Positions 17,443-61,769 of a DNA stretch of 64,000 nucleotides are shown piece after piece. This stretch comes from Brienomyrus brachyistius (Eukaryota; Chordata; Actinopteri; Osteoglossiformes; Mormyridae). Position 1 is the first letter of the stretch. Each line of letters starts with the position of its first letter. The position numbers and the translations under genes are program-made. Under the pieces are notes generated by a model, which saw only the letters and a program-made list of their open reading frames with translations, was not told the origin of the DNA and made no database searches. Location of the stretch: the NCBI RefSeq assembly GCF_023856365.1, contig NW_026042415.1, positions 62,001 to 126,000 on the forward strand, in the 5' to 3' direction.

Positions 17443-20400
17443 ATAACAACAACAACAACAAATTTATTTTTATATAGCGCATTATCACAACATTACATTG
17501 TCTCAAAGCGCTTTACAGTATCCTCACCCAAAGCCCCCAGTGAGTAAGCCATAGGCGACAGTGGCAAGGAAAAACTCCCTAGAAGGAAGAAACCTTGAGA
17601 GGGACCAGACTCAAAGGGGAAGCCCATCCTCCAGGGGCCGGCAGGGATAGTCAAATAGAGAGAGGAGAGCAAGGAAGATAAGCCAATGCCGAAGCCGAGT
17701 CTTCTTCCAATTGCCAGGCAACCAGAGGTAAGGCAGCGGGTCATACATGGAAGATCAGAACGGCGAGCTGGATGCAGGGACGTCACTGGTGGTGGTCGGG
17801 TGTGCTGGATATCTTGATAGATTGAGGTCTCCAGGCATCACCCCCAGGAGGAGTAGGGGAAATAAAATGTACAATTAGGCATAGTAGAGGAGGCTATTGG
17901 CAGTGCTAAAAGCTAGGTGAGTACAATATGAAGTGCAATCTGCAAGCTCCGGCAGATATGGCTATGGCAGCATCAGTAGGAGGGAGAGGCAAGTGGGAAT
18001 GCCGGCATGGGGAGTCCCTGAAATGTCAGCACTCCAGTTCCACAAGAGATTGCAAAGCTAGAGTGACAGCACTGACAATCCAGTTCATCCAAAGCCAATG
18101 GCACCGATCCCCACCCAGCTCTACACCTCACACTACAGGTCTGCCTGGGAGTGAAGAGTTAGCTAGGGCTAGAACTAGTGTCCCTATACGCTAAACTAAA
18201 CAGGTGTGTTTTTAGTCTGGACTTGAATATTGAGAGTGAACCTGAAACCCGCACATCCGGTGGAAGACCATTCCACAGCAGAGGAGCTTTGTAGGAGAAA
18301 GCTCTGCAGCCTGCCGTAGCTCTTTCTACCCTAGGCACTAACAGATATCCCATGGCTTGAGAGCGAAGCAAGCGTGGAGGGTTGTATGTGGTCAGCAGTT
18401 CACTAAGGTATTCTGGTGCAAGGCCATTTAGTGCTTTATAAGTTAATAGCAGTATTTTATAGTCAATTCGAGACTTAACTGGCAGCCAATGAAGAGAGGA
18501 TAAGACCGGTGTAATATGATCAAATTTTTTAGTGTTTGTTAGAACTCTGGCTGCAGCATTCTGTACCATCTGAAGTTTATGCAAGGATCCAGACGGGCAA
18601 CCCGATAGGAGGGCATTACAGTAATCCAGTCTGGAACTTACGAAGGCATGTATTAGTTTTTCTGCATCATTAAGTGAGAGCATCTTACGAAGCTTGGCTA
18701 TGTTCCGTAGATGATAAAATGCAGTTCTAGTAATACTTCTTATGTGAGCATCAAAGCATAGATCTGAATCGACAAGAACGCCAAGATTTCTAACTACCAT
18801 GTTAGGTTGTGTAGGAAGGTTACCAACGTTGAGGTGGTGGAACTTATTTCTAGCAGCCTTGGGACCAATTACCAGAACTTCTGTTTTTTCTGTGTTTAAC
18901 ATAAGGAAATTTTTTGCCATCCAGCACTGGATATCTAATAGACAGTCTTCTAACCGAGATAGCAGTGATATATCATCAGGGTTAACAGATATGTACAACT
19001 GTGTATCATCTGCATAACAATGAAACCCAATACCATGATTTCTAATAATGTTACCAAGAGGTAGCATGTATAGGGTAAACAGTAGCGGGCCCAGGACTGA
19101 TCCCTGTGGGACACCATATTCAACTTTAGTGGCCTTGGATGATTCATTGTTCACATGGGCATACTGATAGCGATCAGACAAATATGAGCGGAACCAAGAG
19201 AGCGCTGTCCCTGTAATGCCAACTACACCTTCTAACCGGTCCAAGAGGATATTATGGTCCACAGTATCGAACGCTGCAGTTAAATCTAGCAATACCAACA
19301 GAGATACACAGCCACGGTCAGAAGCCACAAGTAGATCATTCATTACTTTGACTAGAGCAGTTTCTGTGCTATGGTTTGGTCTAAAGCCAGACTGATATAA
19401 TTCATTGGCATTAGTTTTTTGTAGGAAAGAGGACAACTGACGAACTACAACCTTTTCCATGATCTTTGAAATGAAAGGAAGATTTGAGATAGGTCTATAG
19501 TTTCCTAAAACACTGGGTTCAAGATTTGGTTTCTTTAGGACGGGTCTGATAACAGCCATTTTAAAAGGTTTTGGAACATATCCAAGCCTAAGAGAAGAGT
19601 TTAACACATTTAACACGGTAGTGCCAATCTGTGGTGCAATTTCCTTGAAGAATTTTGTAGGAATTGGGTCTACAAGGCTAGTAGAGGATTTACAGGAGAA
19701 AATTAAGCTCAAAAGTTCTGAGTGTGTAATAGGAATGAATGATTCAAAGGTCTCATTATTGGTAGGCATAAGACTAGCAGGAGGCAGGCAGCCGTAAGTA
19801 GGTAAAGGTGTGCACTGTATAGTCTGTCTAATTGTAGTTATCTTACCATTAAAAAATGTAAGAAAGTCATCACTCTTAAGAGCTTGTGGGATTTGCAAGT
19901 TTAATGAGGAATTCTGTGTTATCCTAGCCACGGATTCAAATAGGAATTTAGGATTGGTTTTGTTCATGTCTATTAATCTGGAGAGATACACAGACCGAGC
20001 AGTTACTAGTGCTTGTCTGTATTTAGAGAGGCTCTCTTTCCAGGCAGATTTGAAAACTTCCAGTTTAGTTGAGCGCCATTTTCGCTCTAGCTTGCGTGAT
20101 GCCTGTTTGAGTTCACGTGTATTATCAGAGTACCAGGGGGCAGGTTTGTTATTGCTATGCTTTATACTCCTAAGTGGAGCCACAAGATCTAGAGTGCTGC
20201 GAAGGGATTTTTCCATGTTTGAAGTTGCCTGTTCAAGTTCATTTACACACGATGCTTCAGATGTAAGGCTAAAGGACTGTGGAAGTTGTTTCATAAATGT
20301 TGTTGTAGTTAGTGCCTTAATAGAACGTCTGATTCTATACTTTGGAGTGGTGGTCAACAGGAGGCTATACTGGATTTCAAATGTTAACAAGTAATGATCT

Positions 20401-20612
20401 GAGAGCAGAGGACTCTGTGGCATAATAGACACATGTTCTACCAGGATGCCATGACTAATGATCAAATCAAGGGTATGGTTACAGACATGAGTAGGCCCGA
20501 CTACATTCTGACATACACCTACAGAGTCAAGAATAGCTGCAAACGCTGTTTTTAAAGGATCATTATCCTTCTCCATATGAATGTTAAAATCACCCACAAT
20601 AACCCTGGGGGA
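17443..20612 (-). mobile_element. 5'-truncated L2-clade LINE with open ORF2
   Basis: Read on the minus strand the element begins inside the endonuclease (RVIVGDFNIH, with GDFN of the catalytic fold, then GPTH...HTLDLIISHG) and stays open for more than 810 codons to the stop near 18159. The reverse transcriptase follows: GNYRPISNLP, SGFRPNHSTE, DLTAAFDTVDH (about residue 438 from 20597), GVPQGSVLGPLLF (about 495) and the catalytic YADD (about 528). About 700 nt of 3' UTR ends in ATATAGCGC-type sequence and a TTG microsatellite tail (AAC repeats at 17443-17460 on the plus strand), as in L2-type elements. The promoter, ORF1 and endonuclease start are missing, so the copy cannot move on its own. 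The clean frame suggests a fairly recent insertion. Confidence 0.88.
18159..20597 (-). pseudogene. L2 LINE ORF2 fragment (endonuclease C-terminus plus reverse transcriptase)
   Basis: This is the coding part of the truncated LINE. The frame continues upstream of 20597 to the truncation point (codons for P-R-V-I-V), so the GTG there is not a real start. The C-terminal part (LLTYKALNGLAPEYLSELL, then LWNGLPPDVR near the end) is the conserved tail of L2/CR1 group ORF2 proteins. It is a retrotransposon product, not a host gene. Confidence 0.88.
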
Positions 20613-23600
20613 GTCTTTTCTCTATCCTTTGATGTCCTCCGCCTCCTCTCACCATCTTCTGCTTGATACTATGTTGCGTATTTATATAATATGACTTATT
20701 TTCACAATGTTGTAATATGCGTAGCTCATTATTTAACATTATTTTTTTCTTACTGGCATTCATGTTTATATGCACAGCGCCACCTGGTGGCACACTGACA
20801 CAGCCTTACTGCACAGTGAAGTGCGTGGCCTCACACCCCTGGGCGCCGACGCTTGGTGTCCGGGTTTCATGACGGCTTCTTTCTTCCCAGTGGAACTGCT
20901 GACTGTTGTGAACTGAAATAGTTTTGGCCTCGCAGTTTTTTTTGGTTGCTGCTGGTACTGAGGAGTTACTGAGGTCAGGTGGATAAAGGTTTTCTGGGAG
21001 AACGAGTCTGTTATTTTGTCCGAAACTGGGGCTGTGCTTTTGTTTCCTACCACAGTAGACAGCAGAGCCTCGGGACGACAGACAGACAGAGCGGGGGAGG
21101 CTGCTCCCCTCCTCAGCCTTGGTTGACTCCTGCTGCAGTTTTGCTTCTCTTCCTGTGACTGAAGCGCTGCCTGCTGGTGGGAATGTGAATAACAGCCTGA
21201 GGCTTCTGTAAGGAAGTACAGGGGCTCCCTCTTAAGTAGACGACAGGTTTCAGAAGGGAAATCTGGTGCAGCTTTGCAGCATATCATGATGCTCGAGTCT
21301 CCTGTGAGCCTGTGTCTAACGTGCAGCCTGACAAAGGCAGAACTGTGGGGGGAGAAAGAAAGGAAAAATGAAGAAAGTGTGGAATAGCCACTGCGTTGGG
21401 ATACTGAATCAATGTCAGAGGGTGGGGGGTAGGTGACATGCAAAGAACTCCCAGTAATGGTTACTTCCATGTAAATCTTTATGCAAATAACCCTTCCTCC
21501 TGAAACTGTATTTCAGTTAGAAGTGAGATTAAATTATTTCTTCTGCTAAAGATCTGCATGACCACTTGTCTGAGTACAAGTATGAAGTCCTGGGAAGGGA
21601 GTGAATGTGCTGCAAAACTGAGAAGTCAGGACTTCCTGCAAGTGGAAAATGACCCCCCCTCCACTAGAGGAGTTCAGGGTAAACCTGAGTACATTTCACA
21701 CTGTATTGAATTCGTTGAATGTGATTCAAATGAAAAGTGAGAACTAGAAGAGATTTGTTTAAAAGATAAGCAGGGCAGGTGTGAAATATGAGAACATTGA
21801 CAGGTACACTGACTGACATCAATGTAACATGCTTAATAATGGCTGCATATTTACCGTGTGACAGGTGTCTTCTTTAATGAAGACTACAAAACTGTCAGTT
21901 CTTATTGCGGTACTTTGCTGTGTGCTACAGGTCAATCGCACCTCCTTAAGTATGGGTGTGTTAAAAGGACTTTTTTTTTTCTTCGACAAAATAGTTTTTA
22001 AATCGATAATCGTTTTGGTAGATGAATTTGTCCAAAGTGACACATTAATAAGATGAAAGAGAATCCTTTTAGTCCCACAAGTGGGAAATCTGCATGGTCA
22101 CGGCAGAAAGTGGACAGTGCAAGAATAGAGCAGCAAAAATGAATGACAATAGGATAAAAACTACATATGTACAAGTGGAAATGTATTTATATACGTACAG
22201 CACTGCGGAATCCCACAGGGTGGCTGCAGAAGCCCGACACTAAAGGAGCTGCCGCGTGCTGTCAGTCTCCTGCATGGGCTATTAGATGTTACAGCAGGCA
22301 GCTCCAGATTTTTTTTCATAATTTTAATTGATAATATTTGTTTTAGACCGCGCCGTATCTGCTGCTATTACAGCTCTTTTGAGATGTAAGCTTCAAACCC
22401 ATGTCCGTAATAAAAATAATAATGACACTGTATTGGTTCGCATGGGGAAGCCTTGGGTAACATCAGAGGGCTGTGACACATTATTCATACTGCAGACGCT
22501 CTTCCAGATTGTACATTACTGAGGAAGAGAAGCGTTTATTAGGTTAGAGTGGAGATACCTTTGGCTGCTTAGGGAAAGATTTGGATTTGGGCCTGATTTG
22601 TGCTTTTTATGATCCCCTTCAGTCTGCCACATGAATCCGTGTTTCCCAGTCAGGTCCACAGCGACCCTCAGACAGTCAGTGTGTTTAGCAGGGGGCTGGT
22701 TAGGGGGCAAAAACAGACCAGCGACGGCTCCCCAAGGACCGGATTGGGAAACATCTTTCAGAAACGCATCCCCTCACAGTATATTTGAGAAGGAATGCAT
22801 GTTAGGATCAATTAGTTATTATTATTATTATTTTATTATTATTATTATTATTATTATTAATAATCATCTTTATAATACCAGTAACAGTAATAATACATTT
22901 TATTTCAGGAATGCCTTACAAAGAGGAAAATTAATTAGCAATATATCAATTGACAGTATGTCAAGACACCTGGTCGCAATCAAGAAAACAAAACTCTTAG
23001 AGCCCAATGGGAACATTTTCAAACTCCTATATAAAACTCCATTCCTAGCCATTCAAATGGAAGCTATTTTTTCTCCTTGCTTTGGTGGCTTAACTTACAG
23101 AGCTAACAGGCTGCTGCAGCCCACAGTGGGTCACTGTAAGTTGGATATAGAACAAGAAATGTCCTGACTGACTATGGTCTACAGCCTCAAAGCCTACAGT
23201 GAAGTTTGTAATAAAACTTTTTAGCTTTTTATTATTATTATTATTATTATTTTGTATTTTATAGTTTATACTTGAAGTCATAGGATTTTTTTTTCTAGAA
23301 TTCTGATGAATTGACAGTTTTGTTCTTTAAGCTTAATCTCTGGCAGAGCAGCACTGCTTCAGGAGAACTGAACCGTACTGAGCCTAAACGCATCAGCTGC
23401 AGATCAGCCGCAAATTTAACTTTGTCATGTTCTGTTTCTTTAATGCTGTTTGCTGACTGTTCCTACACTCATAACAATGTATGCTGCTTTATACTCTACA
23501 TTGTAGGTGGTACTTTTCAAGTTATGAGATGTTAGAGTTTTATCCATCCTTTTTTTTTTAATTTTACATGTGGCACTTTCTTCTGCAACGATTTTTCATT

Positions 23601-24244
23601 TTACACTCGGGACTGAGAGATGAAGGTCTGCCAGTTAGGAGCACAAAATGCCAGTAACGTCTGCATGGCCTTCGGCTAGGAAACACAATGGAAAGATTGT
23701 TAGAAAGCGTGAGAAGCGAGCGCTTTACGCGGTGTTGCCCGAGCGACAAATCAAGCACATGGTGAATGAATGACTGTTCTACCTTCAGCCTGTGTGGTGG
23801 TGTTTGAATTCCCACAGGAACCATCCCATAATGCTCCCAGAGACAATTAAACTCCAAGCCGTAGATTCAACCTCTGCCAATTTCCTGTTGTACCCTTTAC
23901 CAGTTATGCAGACTGATACTAATTATCATATTTATTAGATTATTTGTAGATAATAGTAAGAAAACAGCATCACGGTTGTTATATAATCTCAGTCAGCCAC
24001 AGCCAACTTTTATAAGTAGGAAATTGAGTGTATTTATTAGCTGATTAATTGCAAGGCACAGATATGCAAAATGGCAAAGTAGTGTTTACTCAGTTTCGGC
24101 TGCCTGGTGCATTAACTGCAGTTAATGCGACTGAACACTGTTTTTACACTTTGACCTAGGGGGAGTATGCGCAGGCCATTCTGCATGCTTTTATTAGAGG
24201 CTGGACAGGTTTTGTAAAGACTGACAAATACAGGTTTTTTTTGT
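20613..24244. other. Intergenic DNA with AT microsatellites
   Basis: No gene was recognised. TTA/TAA microsatellites lie at about 22815-22861 and 23229-23252. A minus-strand open frame of 234 codons (20766-21470) is long for chance but Ser- and Gln-rich, without a domain I recognise and without splice-site support. Confidence 0.45.
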
Positions 24245-24450
24245 GGGCAGTGGTGGCCTAATGGTTAGGGAAGTGCACTTGTGATTGAAAGGGTGTTGGT
24301 TCAAATCCCTGACTGGCCAGGTACTGTCCCCCCAAGCACCGCTCCCCAGGTGCTACCTGTAAAGAATAGCTGCCCTCAGCTATGTCGCGTATCAGTTAAA
24401 TGAAGAGGACACATCTTGCTGTAGTGTGTCAGCAATGACAATCAATCACC
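24245..24450 (+). mobile_element. tRNA-derived SINE
   Basis: The head has RNA polymerase III promoter boxes: box A TGGCCTAATGG at 24254-24264 and box B GGTTCAAATCC at 24298-24308, about 34 bases apart. It is followed by the tRNA-unrelated body GACTGGCCAGGTACTG... AAATGAAGAGGACACATCTTGC...AGCAATGACAATCA, which matches my memory of an abundant fish SINE. The cloverleaf is not intact, so it is not a working tRNA gene. Confidence 0.85.
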
Positions 24451-24830
24451 TTCGCATCCTCGGATGTTCTTTGGCCAGTTCACCACATGCCTCATCTTCA
24501 CCAGCTTTAGGAGTCTGTGACAGAAGGTCGGCACCTTCTTAAAGGGCCTGCGGCTGATCACTGTGTACTGGGTTCTGCTTGCTGTTACAGGTCCCAGTCC
24601 CAGACCTCACAGGTTTAAGGCGCTGTGCAATTTTAATGTCCTAAATAAAGAATTAGGACAAAAGCATTGTGTTTGTTAAATCCTGACCTGCTAAAAAAAA
24701 GAACAGGTAAATTCCCACTGTGTACATGTTTTAAACTGCTACATGGAAATGAATATTATGTGAACTGGATATCTAGCAAACTGGTTAATGCATATGCAGA
24801 AGTCATGCTATAGAACAGAAAGCCTGATGT

Positions 24831-24945
24831 GTGCCCCCCCACGCCGCCAGGGAGGAGCACGTGTGCCCCCCCCCCCCCCACGCCGCCAGGGAGGAGCACG
24901 CGTGCCCCCCCCCCCCCCCCCCCCCCCGCCAGGGAGGAGCGCGCT
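24831..24945. repeat. Short GC-rich minisatellite with long C-runs
   Basis: The motif CGCCGCCAGGGAGGAGCACG recurs three times (the last copy imperfect), separated by C-runs of 7 to more than 20 bases. The run lengths may be unreliable in sequencing. Confidence 0.8.
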
Positions 24946-27700
24946 CTCTGACCCGCAGCATCAGGAAACATTTAAAGGGAAATTGCTATGTATGTACAGA
25001 ACCCATGGCTATTTCACAGCAAATGCAGGTCCTCTGCAAGATGAAGAAGACTGAAATAAATCCACCATTGTCATGTAGAACTTTAGACTGTTGACAGAGA
25101 AGGTGAAGGAGAATCAAAAATGTGATCGATGGGCCCTTTAAATACCATGGCTGAAGTGTGACTGACATCTGACGCACCCTGCCCTTTGATTTAGCTACAA
25201 ACACTCTGGTATTCAGCCGTCTATGTCATTACAAATACAGCGGTTGCATTTTACAAACAAAGATGAACCCAGTACTCTCATAAGAAATAAAGTTATGGAA
25301 AAATCATTGCCATCTCTGTAAGTGGTGTTCAGTCACTTCAGTGGGTTAGTGGTTGGTTAGTGGTTTAAGGAATGAGCTCTAATTTATACCACTGGTATGA
25401 ATTTAAAGGACTGTGTTTACATTCACACATACCGTCCGTCCATATGGTGAGAGTTATACTGGGAATTATGGAAAGGCTCATAAAAATCCAAGAGCCTGTT
25501 TTACTGAAGTATTTCACTGGAAAAATAGAGAACATTTGCATTTATTTACTGGATTTCTTTCACTTTTCTCAAATATTGTCTTTTGCAGTCTTGTTATTTT
25601 TTGCACTGGCAGTTCCCATGATGGACACCCAATGAGTGACCTTCCAGAACAATCGTGGAACGTCCGGTGAGCTTGTACCATGCTGTGATTGGTCAGCCGC
25701 AGATGGAGACCGTGTTGGAGTCCTACATGCCCATTATGCCATTATGTCTAACAAAATCAATATATTAAGCCATATATTGGTTGACATATGTCAGTAATAC
25801 ATTAATACGCGTACATAGATTAATATATAAACAGGGGGGCCAAATGCATTTGACCTTAATGTCCTACAAAAAGAATTATGTACACGAGATTGCCATCATT
25901 AAAAACAAAAAAAACCTGATGTCACTTACGCAGTGCTTGGCAGTTACATTTCACAGCTTTTACAAACGTGTAACTCACTCTGATTTCTTGTTTAGAGTGT
26001 CTAGCTTCCACAAGCTTGATTATTTTTTTTTCGGTCGTTAACTTTGCTTTTCACCAACTCCACCAGCCGGCGCCCCGACATTCAGAGTCCGTCAAGAAAA
26101 TGTGCTCACGTTTGCGTTTTGCTCGTTCCCAGCAGACAAAATTTTAGCCAAATATAAATGCAAATAATAGTAAAAATAATACACTTATTTCAGTCCAAAG
26201 TAGCATACGTATTTAGCATGTTGTCACGGGGGTACTGCCCCCCACCCAGAACCTCCGCTGTTTAGATCTGCTGAAATTCACCTTAGAAAACAAGTTGCTG
26301 CAATTTCCTGCCCACAGAAGAAGGTGTGCATCTTACTGCCTTCAATATTTATTATAACTTAGATGCAAAATAAACAGAAACTCACTCAGTTCAGTGTAGA
26401 CTTAAAAACAGGCAAACGTTTGGTTTCTGGCCAAGCCGAAGCGTGAGAGCAGAAGCTGGGATGTCAGGTCTCTAAAAAGTCCTGCTGTTAGACCAGAAAT
26501 ATTACCATTTACCCCATTAACCTGACTAACATCCCAGCTGAAAAACAACTGGCTTCTAGGTCCATTAATTGTGCAAGTAAATCAATGTGATTGAGTACAT
26601 TGTGGGGACCTGAACAAATGAAAAGACACTTTCCCCATATAAATTGTTTGTGACCTCTTGCAGTGAGAAAAATTGTTTGTGACCTCTTGAGTGTAGGAAA
26701 ATCATCAGGATTTTCACCCCCCCCCCCCCAATTCTGTGTACTTGAATCATGTCCTCTGTAATGATCTGACATTTCTGACCTGTCCTTTTTACCAATAGTA
26801 GCAGTATCACACATCTTAATGAACATAAGTCAAATTAACATTTATAACCTTCTTTTTGCCACTTGATGCCACAAATTAACTTAGTGTTATAGATTCTGCT
26901 TTTTATACACACAAATATACACGGCTGAATTACAATTCGAATACAATACATATTGAGGATTACATCTCGCACGATGCTACCTTTCATTAGGAGGTTTTTC
27001 CATAGAATCATAGATTCAAACGCGTTTAAATTTAAGGGTCGCATGAGGTTAAGGTCTTGTGTCCAGCATGCAAAGGGCCTCCTTTCTGGAGACCCGACTT
27101 CTCTCATCTTGGACTTTCAAGGGAGGTACGCTGTTCTGACGGGTCTTGTTTTTAATATAGATGCTGCAATTTACTAAAGTAAGATATGCTGATTATAGAC
27201 AGGATATTAAATTATCATTAGAGTGAAATCCGGCTGTAGCTGAATGACTCGCCTTAGAAAATACGTCACATAGACTACAGGGTGGCGCTACCTCGATCAG
27301 TGAATAAGCTACGGCGCATGTCGCTAGATCCGGTATGATGCGTAAGTTTATTACGCACGAATAGTGGGGGGTAGATGGCGGACAAGTCAAAATATAAATA
27401 TACCCTGTCGTGATGCGCATTTGCCAACATAATCTGTGGGTTAAAAGGGACGGTGAAATATAACATTCCTCCCCCGATTGCTGCCAAATCAAATAGCGAA
27501 CCTTGATATCTGTTTAGACTGTGCAAAGGTTGCTGGACCGGACCACATGATTCTGTAGAAAACAAAACGTCTCGATCAACGACAGATCATCCTATATGTC
27601 CTGTAAAATGACCAGGGAGCCGTAATCCGGTTCTTTAAAAAACCTCAAATATTACATTTTATAAACATAAATCAAAGAAGCGACCGGATTAGTTTTAACC
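24946..27700. other. Intergenic DNA, no gene recognised
   Basis: AT-rich sequence with short open frames only. A 29-base direct duplication (ATTGTTTGTGACCTCTTG twice) is at about 26641-26690, followed by a C-run at 26718. Confidence 0.4.
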
Positions 27701-27719
27701 ATCCCTGGCAGTACCGCGT

Positions 27720-28222
27720 GTGACTGATAGGCGGCGTCATGGCGCGCTTTACTCAGGCGTCCGCCTCGCTGAAGTTGACAGCTGCGCGAGAGAAATCCTG
27801 CAGTGTTGCGTCAAAGCCAAGAAGCAGCTCCGCTTTGCTCCTTCGCCGAACTCGATTGGAGCATAATCGCCCCGCCCCGTGAAAGACGCGTTCTTATTGG
27901 CAAAATCAGCTGGCAATCACAGTGGTGATGAACGAGCTGACGTAATCCTTACAATAGCCCAAGGCATTTTAAGTCATTTCAGATTTTTTTTTTCCTCCTG
28001 CTGCTGTTGATGTACCGCAGCTTCCTATACAAACAAGATAATAATCTGTATACGGCGGCAGCCCGTTTGGTGGAGAATGACTCACCGCTATAATGGGTGT
28101 ATTTGACAGAGAAGATGCTATTTTTTTCTAACAGCTTCATCTGAACAGTGATTGCTGTCTGTTTTTTTGCTGGTCGGTATTTTCCTGCGGTGTGTCGATT
28201 TTCTTCTTGTGTCGTCTCATAA
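27720..28222 (+). promoter_or_regulatory. Candidate kif1b promoter and non-coding first exon
   Basis: CpG density rises here. A GC box (CCCCGCCCC near 27870), an inverted CCAAT box (ATTGG at 27896-27900) and a CRE-like TGACGTAA (27938-27945) lie close together, in keeping with a housekeeping or neuronal promoter. A good donor, AA/gtaagtaa, follows at 28223, so a 5' UTR exon could end at 28222 and splice to the acceptor before 30192. No transcript evidence is available, and the choice between this and the GC-rich block at 28.7-29.4 kb is open. Confidence 0.4.
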
Positions 28223-28739
28223 GTAAGTAAACGATACTTCATTTTCTTGGTCGTTTCATGTCGTAGAAAAAGATCGTGATCGTGGCATTTTGACACGGAA
28301 TCTCTGACCGAGCGCCTGTTGGGGTGGGAGTACTGGAGGGAGGGTGGGTTGGAGGAGCCGCGGGGGTCATAGCGATGATGCTTGTTTTGTTCGTGGATTT
28401 TCGTGGTAGATGTTCATTTACGGGAATTATTACAATAAAAATGCGGTAGTGTAAGGTTCACCGTCTTTAATCTGAAATAAAACAGGCGGTTTGTGTGAAA
28501 CTGGCCGCGAGGACAACAGTACGCGTCGGCCAAATATACTTCTGACTTATATTCCTTGATGCAGTATGAGAAAAGGCCCACGTAGTTATATTTTAGAGAG
28601 AAAAAAAGCAGGTGCCGCCTAGCTGCGAAAGATGAATGGATCCTCGGTTTTATTTTCCTTAGCGAGCGAACAGAAGCCCGAATCCAGCGAGCTGCACTTC
28701 GCCTAATGCCAGCCAGCAGGATGACGGTAACGTTTAACG

Positions 28740-29440
28740 ACACGCTGCCTATCAGGCGCCAGTCTCCCTCTTATTAAAACGTTACAGTGAATCTGCGTGG
28801 TCGGCCGAAGAGTAACTGGCTTGGGAATCGGTCACGGTGTGTAAAGCGGCATCGCTGTGTGGTCGGCGGCGTGTTTACGGCAGAATAACAAACCGACAGG
28901 TCCGCCCGTCACAGCGCGTACAGCGGGCAACTTTCAAGCCGCCTATTATGCTGACGCCGGGACTTCGGCGGCTGAAGTTTCTTTTCTCTGCATGGTTTTG
29001 TCTAATTGTGGCGCTAACGTCGGGGGGGATGTTATGGGCGTAGCTGCGTATCCGTCAGGCCAGGGGGGGATCCTGAAGAAAATCCTCCAAGATCGCCGCA
29101 CCCTGCGCCCCTCATGGGGGGCTAGTGCTGCCGGAGAAGGTTCTGGTTTGAGGGGACGGGGGAGAGGAGCAGGGAGGCGCGGCCGCTTTGGGCTCCGACC
29201 CGGCTCGTTCGCCGTGCCCTTGACGGGCTTTTTCCGCCGTCCTCCCGGCTGTTGCATGGGAGATGTGCGGATCGGCCAATACCGAAATAAAAGCGTCAGT
29301 CTCGGGTTGTTCTTTCCAGTCGGCTGCCGTTGTGCGGCGGGCTGTCAGCGGAGAGCCCGCTTTGGGCAGATGATGCTGTGATGCGTGATACCCCGATGCT
29401 GGAGGCCTCTTTCCGGGGGGGGGGGGGTTAGATGGATGCT
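28740..29440. promoter_or_regulatory. CpG-island-like block upstream of kif1b
   Basis: GC- and CpG-rich sequence stands out from AT-rich surroundings, with a dense core at 29070-29250 (NotI-type GCGGCCGC at about 29180) and an inverted CCAAT box near 29275. Overlapping open frames on both strands are explained by low stop-codon frequency in GC-rich DNA. It is probably an alternative promoter or first-exon region of kif1b. Confidence 0.4.
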
Positions 29441-30266
29441 CCATGATCTAACGCATCCATTATTTATATTAAAAAGTGAGCGCTTACATCGCGACAGGGC
29501 TGCGGGCGGAAAGGGGCAGGCGACGCTTCAAGTCCCTATTTATGTCCCGTTAATTAGTTTGGCGGATTTTTAGTATTTCCAGGCAGACTCAAGTTGTTTT
29601 TATACATGATTTTTGTAGCTTGTGTCGTAGGCATATGTAGTGATGCTCATCTAAGATGGTTGAGGAGATACCTGCAATCTCCGATGCATTCTTTTAAATT
29701 GTTACTTATGATGATGATGATGTGCCACGGTAGGACACTGCAGCGCCTCCCTCTGGTGCGGCCGGCAGAGCCAAACCGCGGCCTTCTTTCCGGGACTCAC
29801 GGTATAGGCAAATTTCCTTCCTGATTACTCTTGTTTAACATTTTAACGGGAAACACGACGATGCCGCACGTCACAGTTATAACTACAATCAGTTAAATGA
29901 AGTCAATCGCCACAACGGGGCCATTTTCATATATAATTTACGGAACCGACGGCGTATCTAGGATTCAAGGGAAGTGCGTTGTCTTTAGATATTTTTTTCC
30001 AATTAATTTCGGTGAATCTTCCATTTTTTTCTCTGCTAACGTGGGTGCTGTTGGGTATTTAGGCCTGCGCCTTGACTAGGTGCAGCCGTAATGCAGCATA
30101 TTTAGCTTATGCAGGCTTTACAGTCTCATTACTTTTGACAGTTCGTGTTACAGTTCTCCATTAACCCAGGATTTTTTTCTTTCCATTGCAGGAAGAAAAT
30201 CTATCCCGTGGAGCGGAGTAGCGCGGAGCAGCAGAGACGCAGGAAGCGGCCAGAGCCTCAGCAGCG

Positions 30267-61769
<31,503 letters not shown>

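Noticed and set aside
18159..20597. An 812-codon open frame as a host gene
   Set aside because: Endonuclease and reverse transcriptase motifs, a truncated start and an L2-type 3' tail identify it as a LINE remnant.
24245..24320. Possible tRNA gene from box A and box B
   Set aside because: The acceptor and anticodon stems do not pair into a normal cloverleaf, and the sequence continues into a SINE body.
29000..29450. Overlapping 100 to 174-codon open frames on both strands in the GC-rich block
   Set aside because: CpG-rich DNA has few stop codons. No similarity or splice context supports a gene; a promoter or CpG island is the simpler reading.
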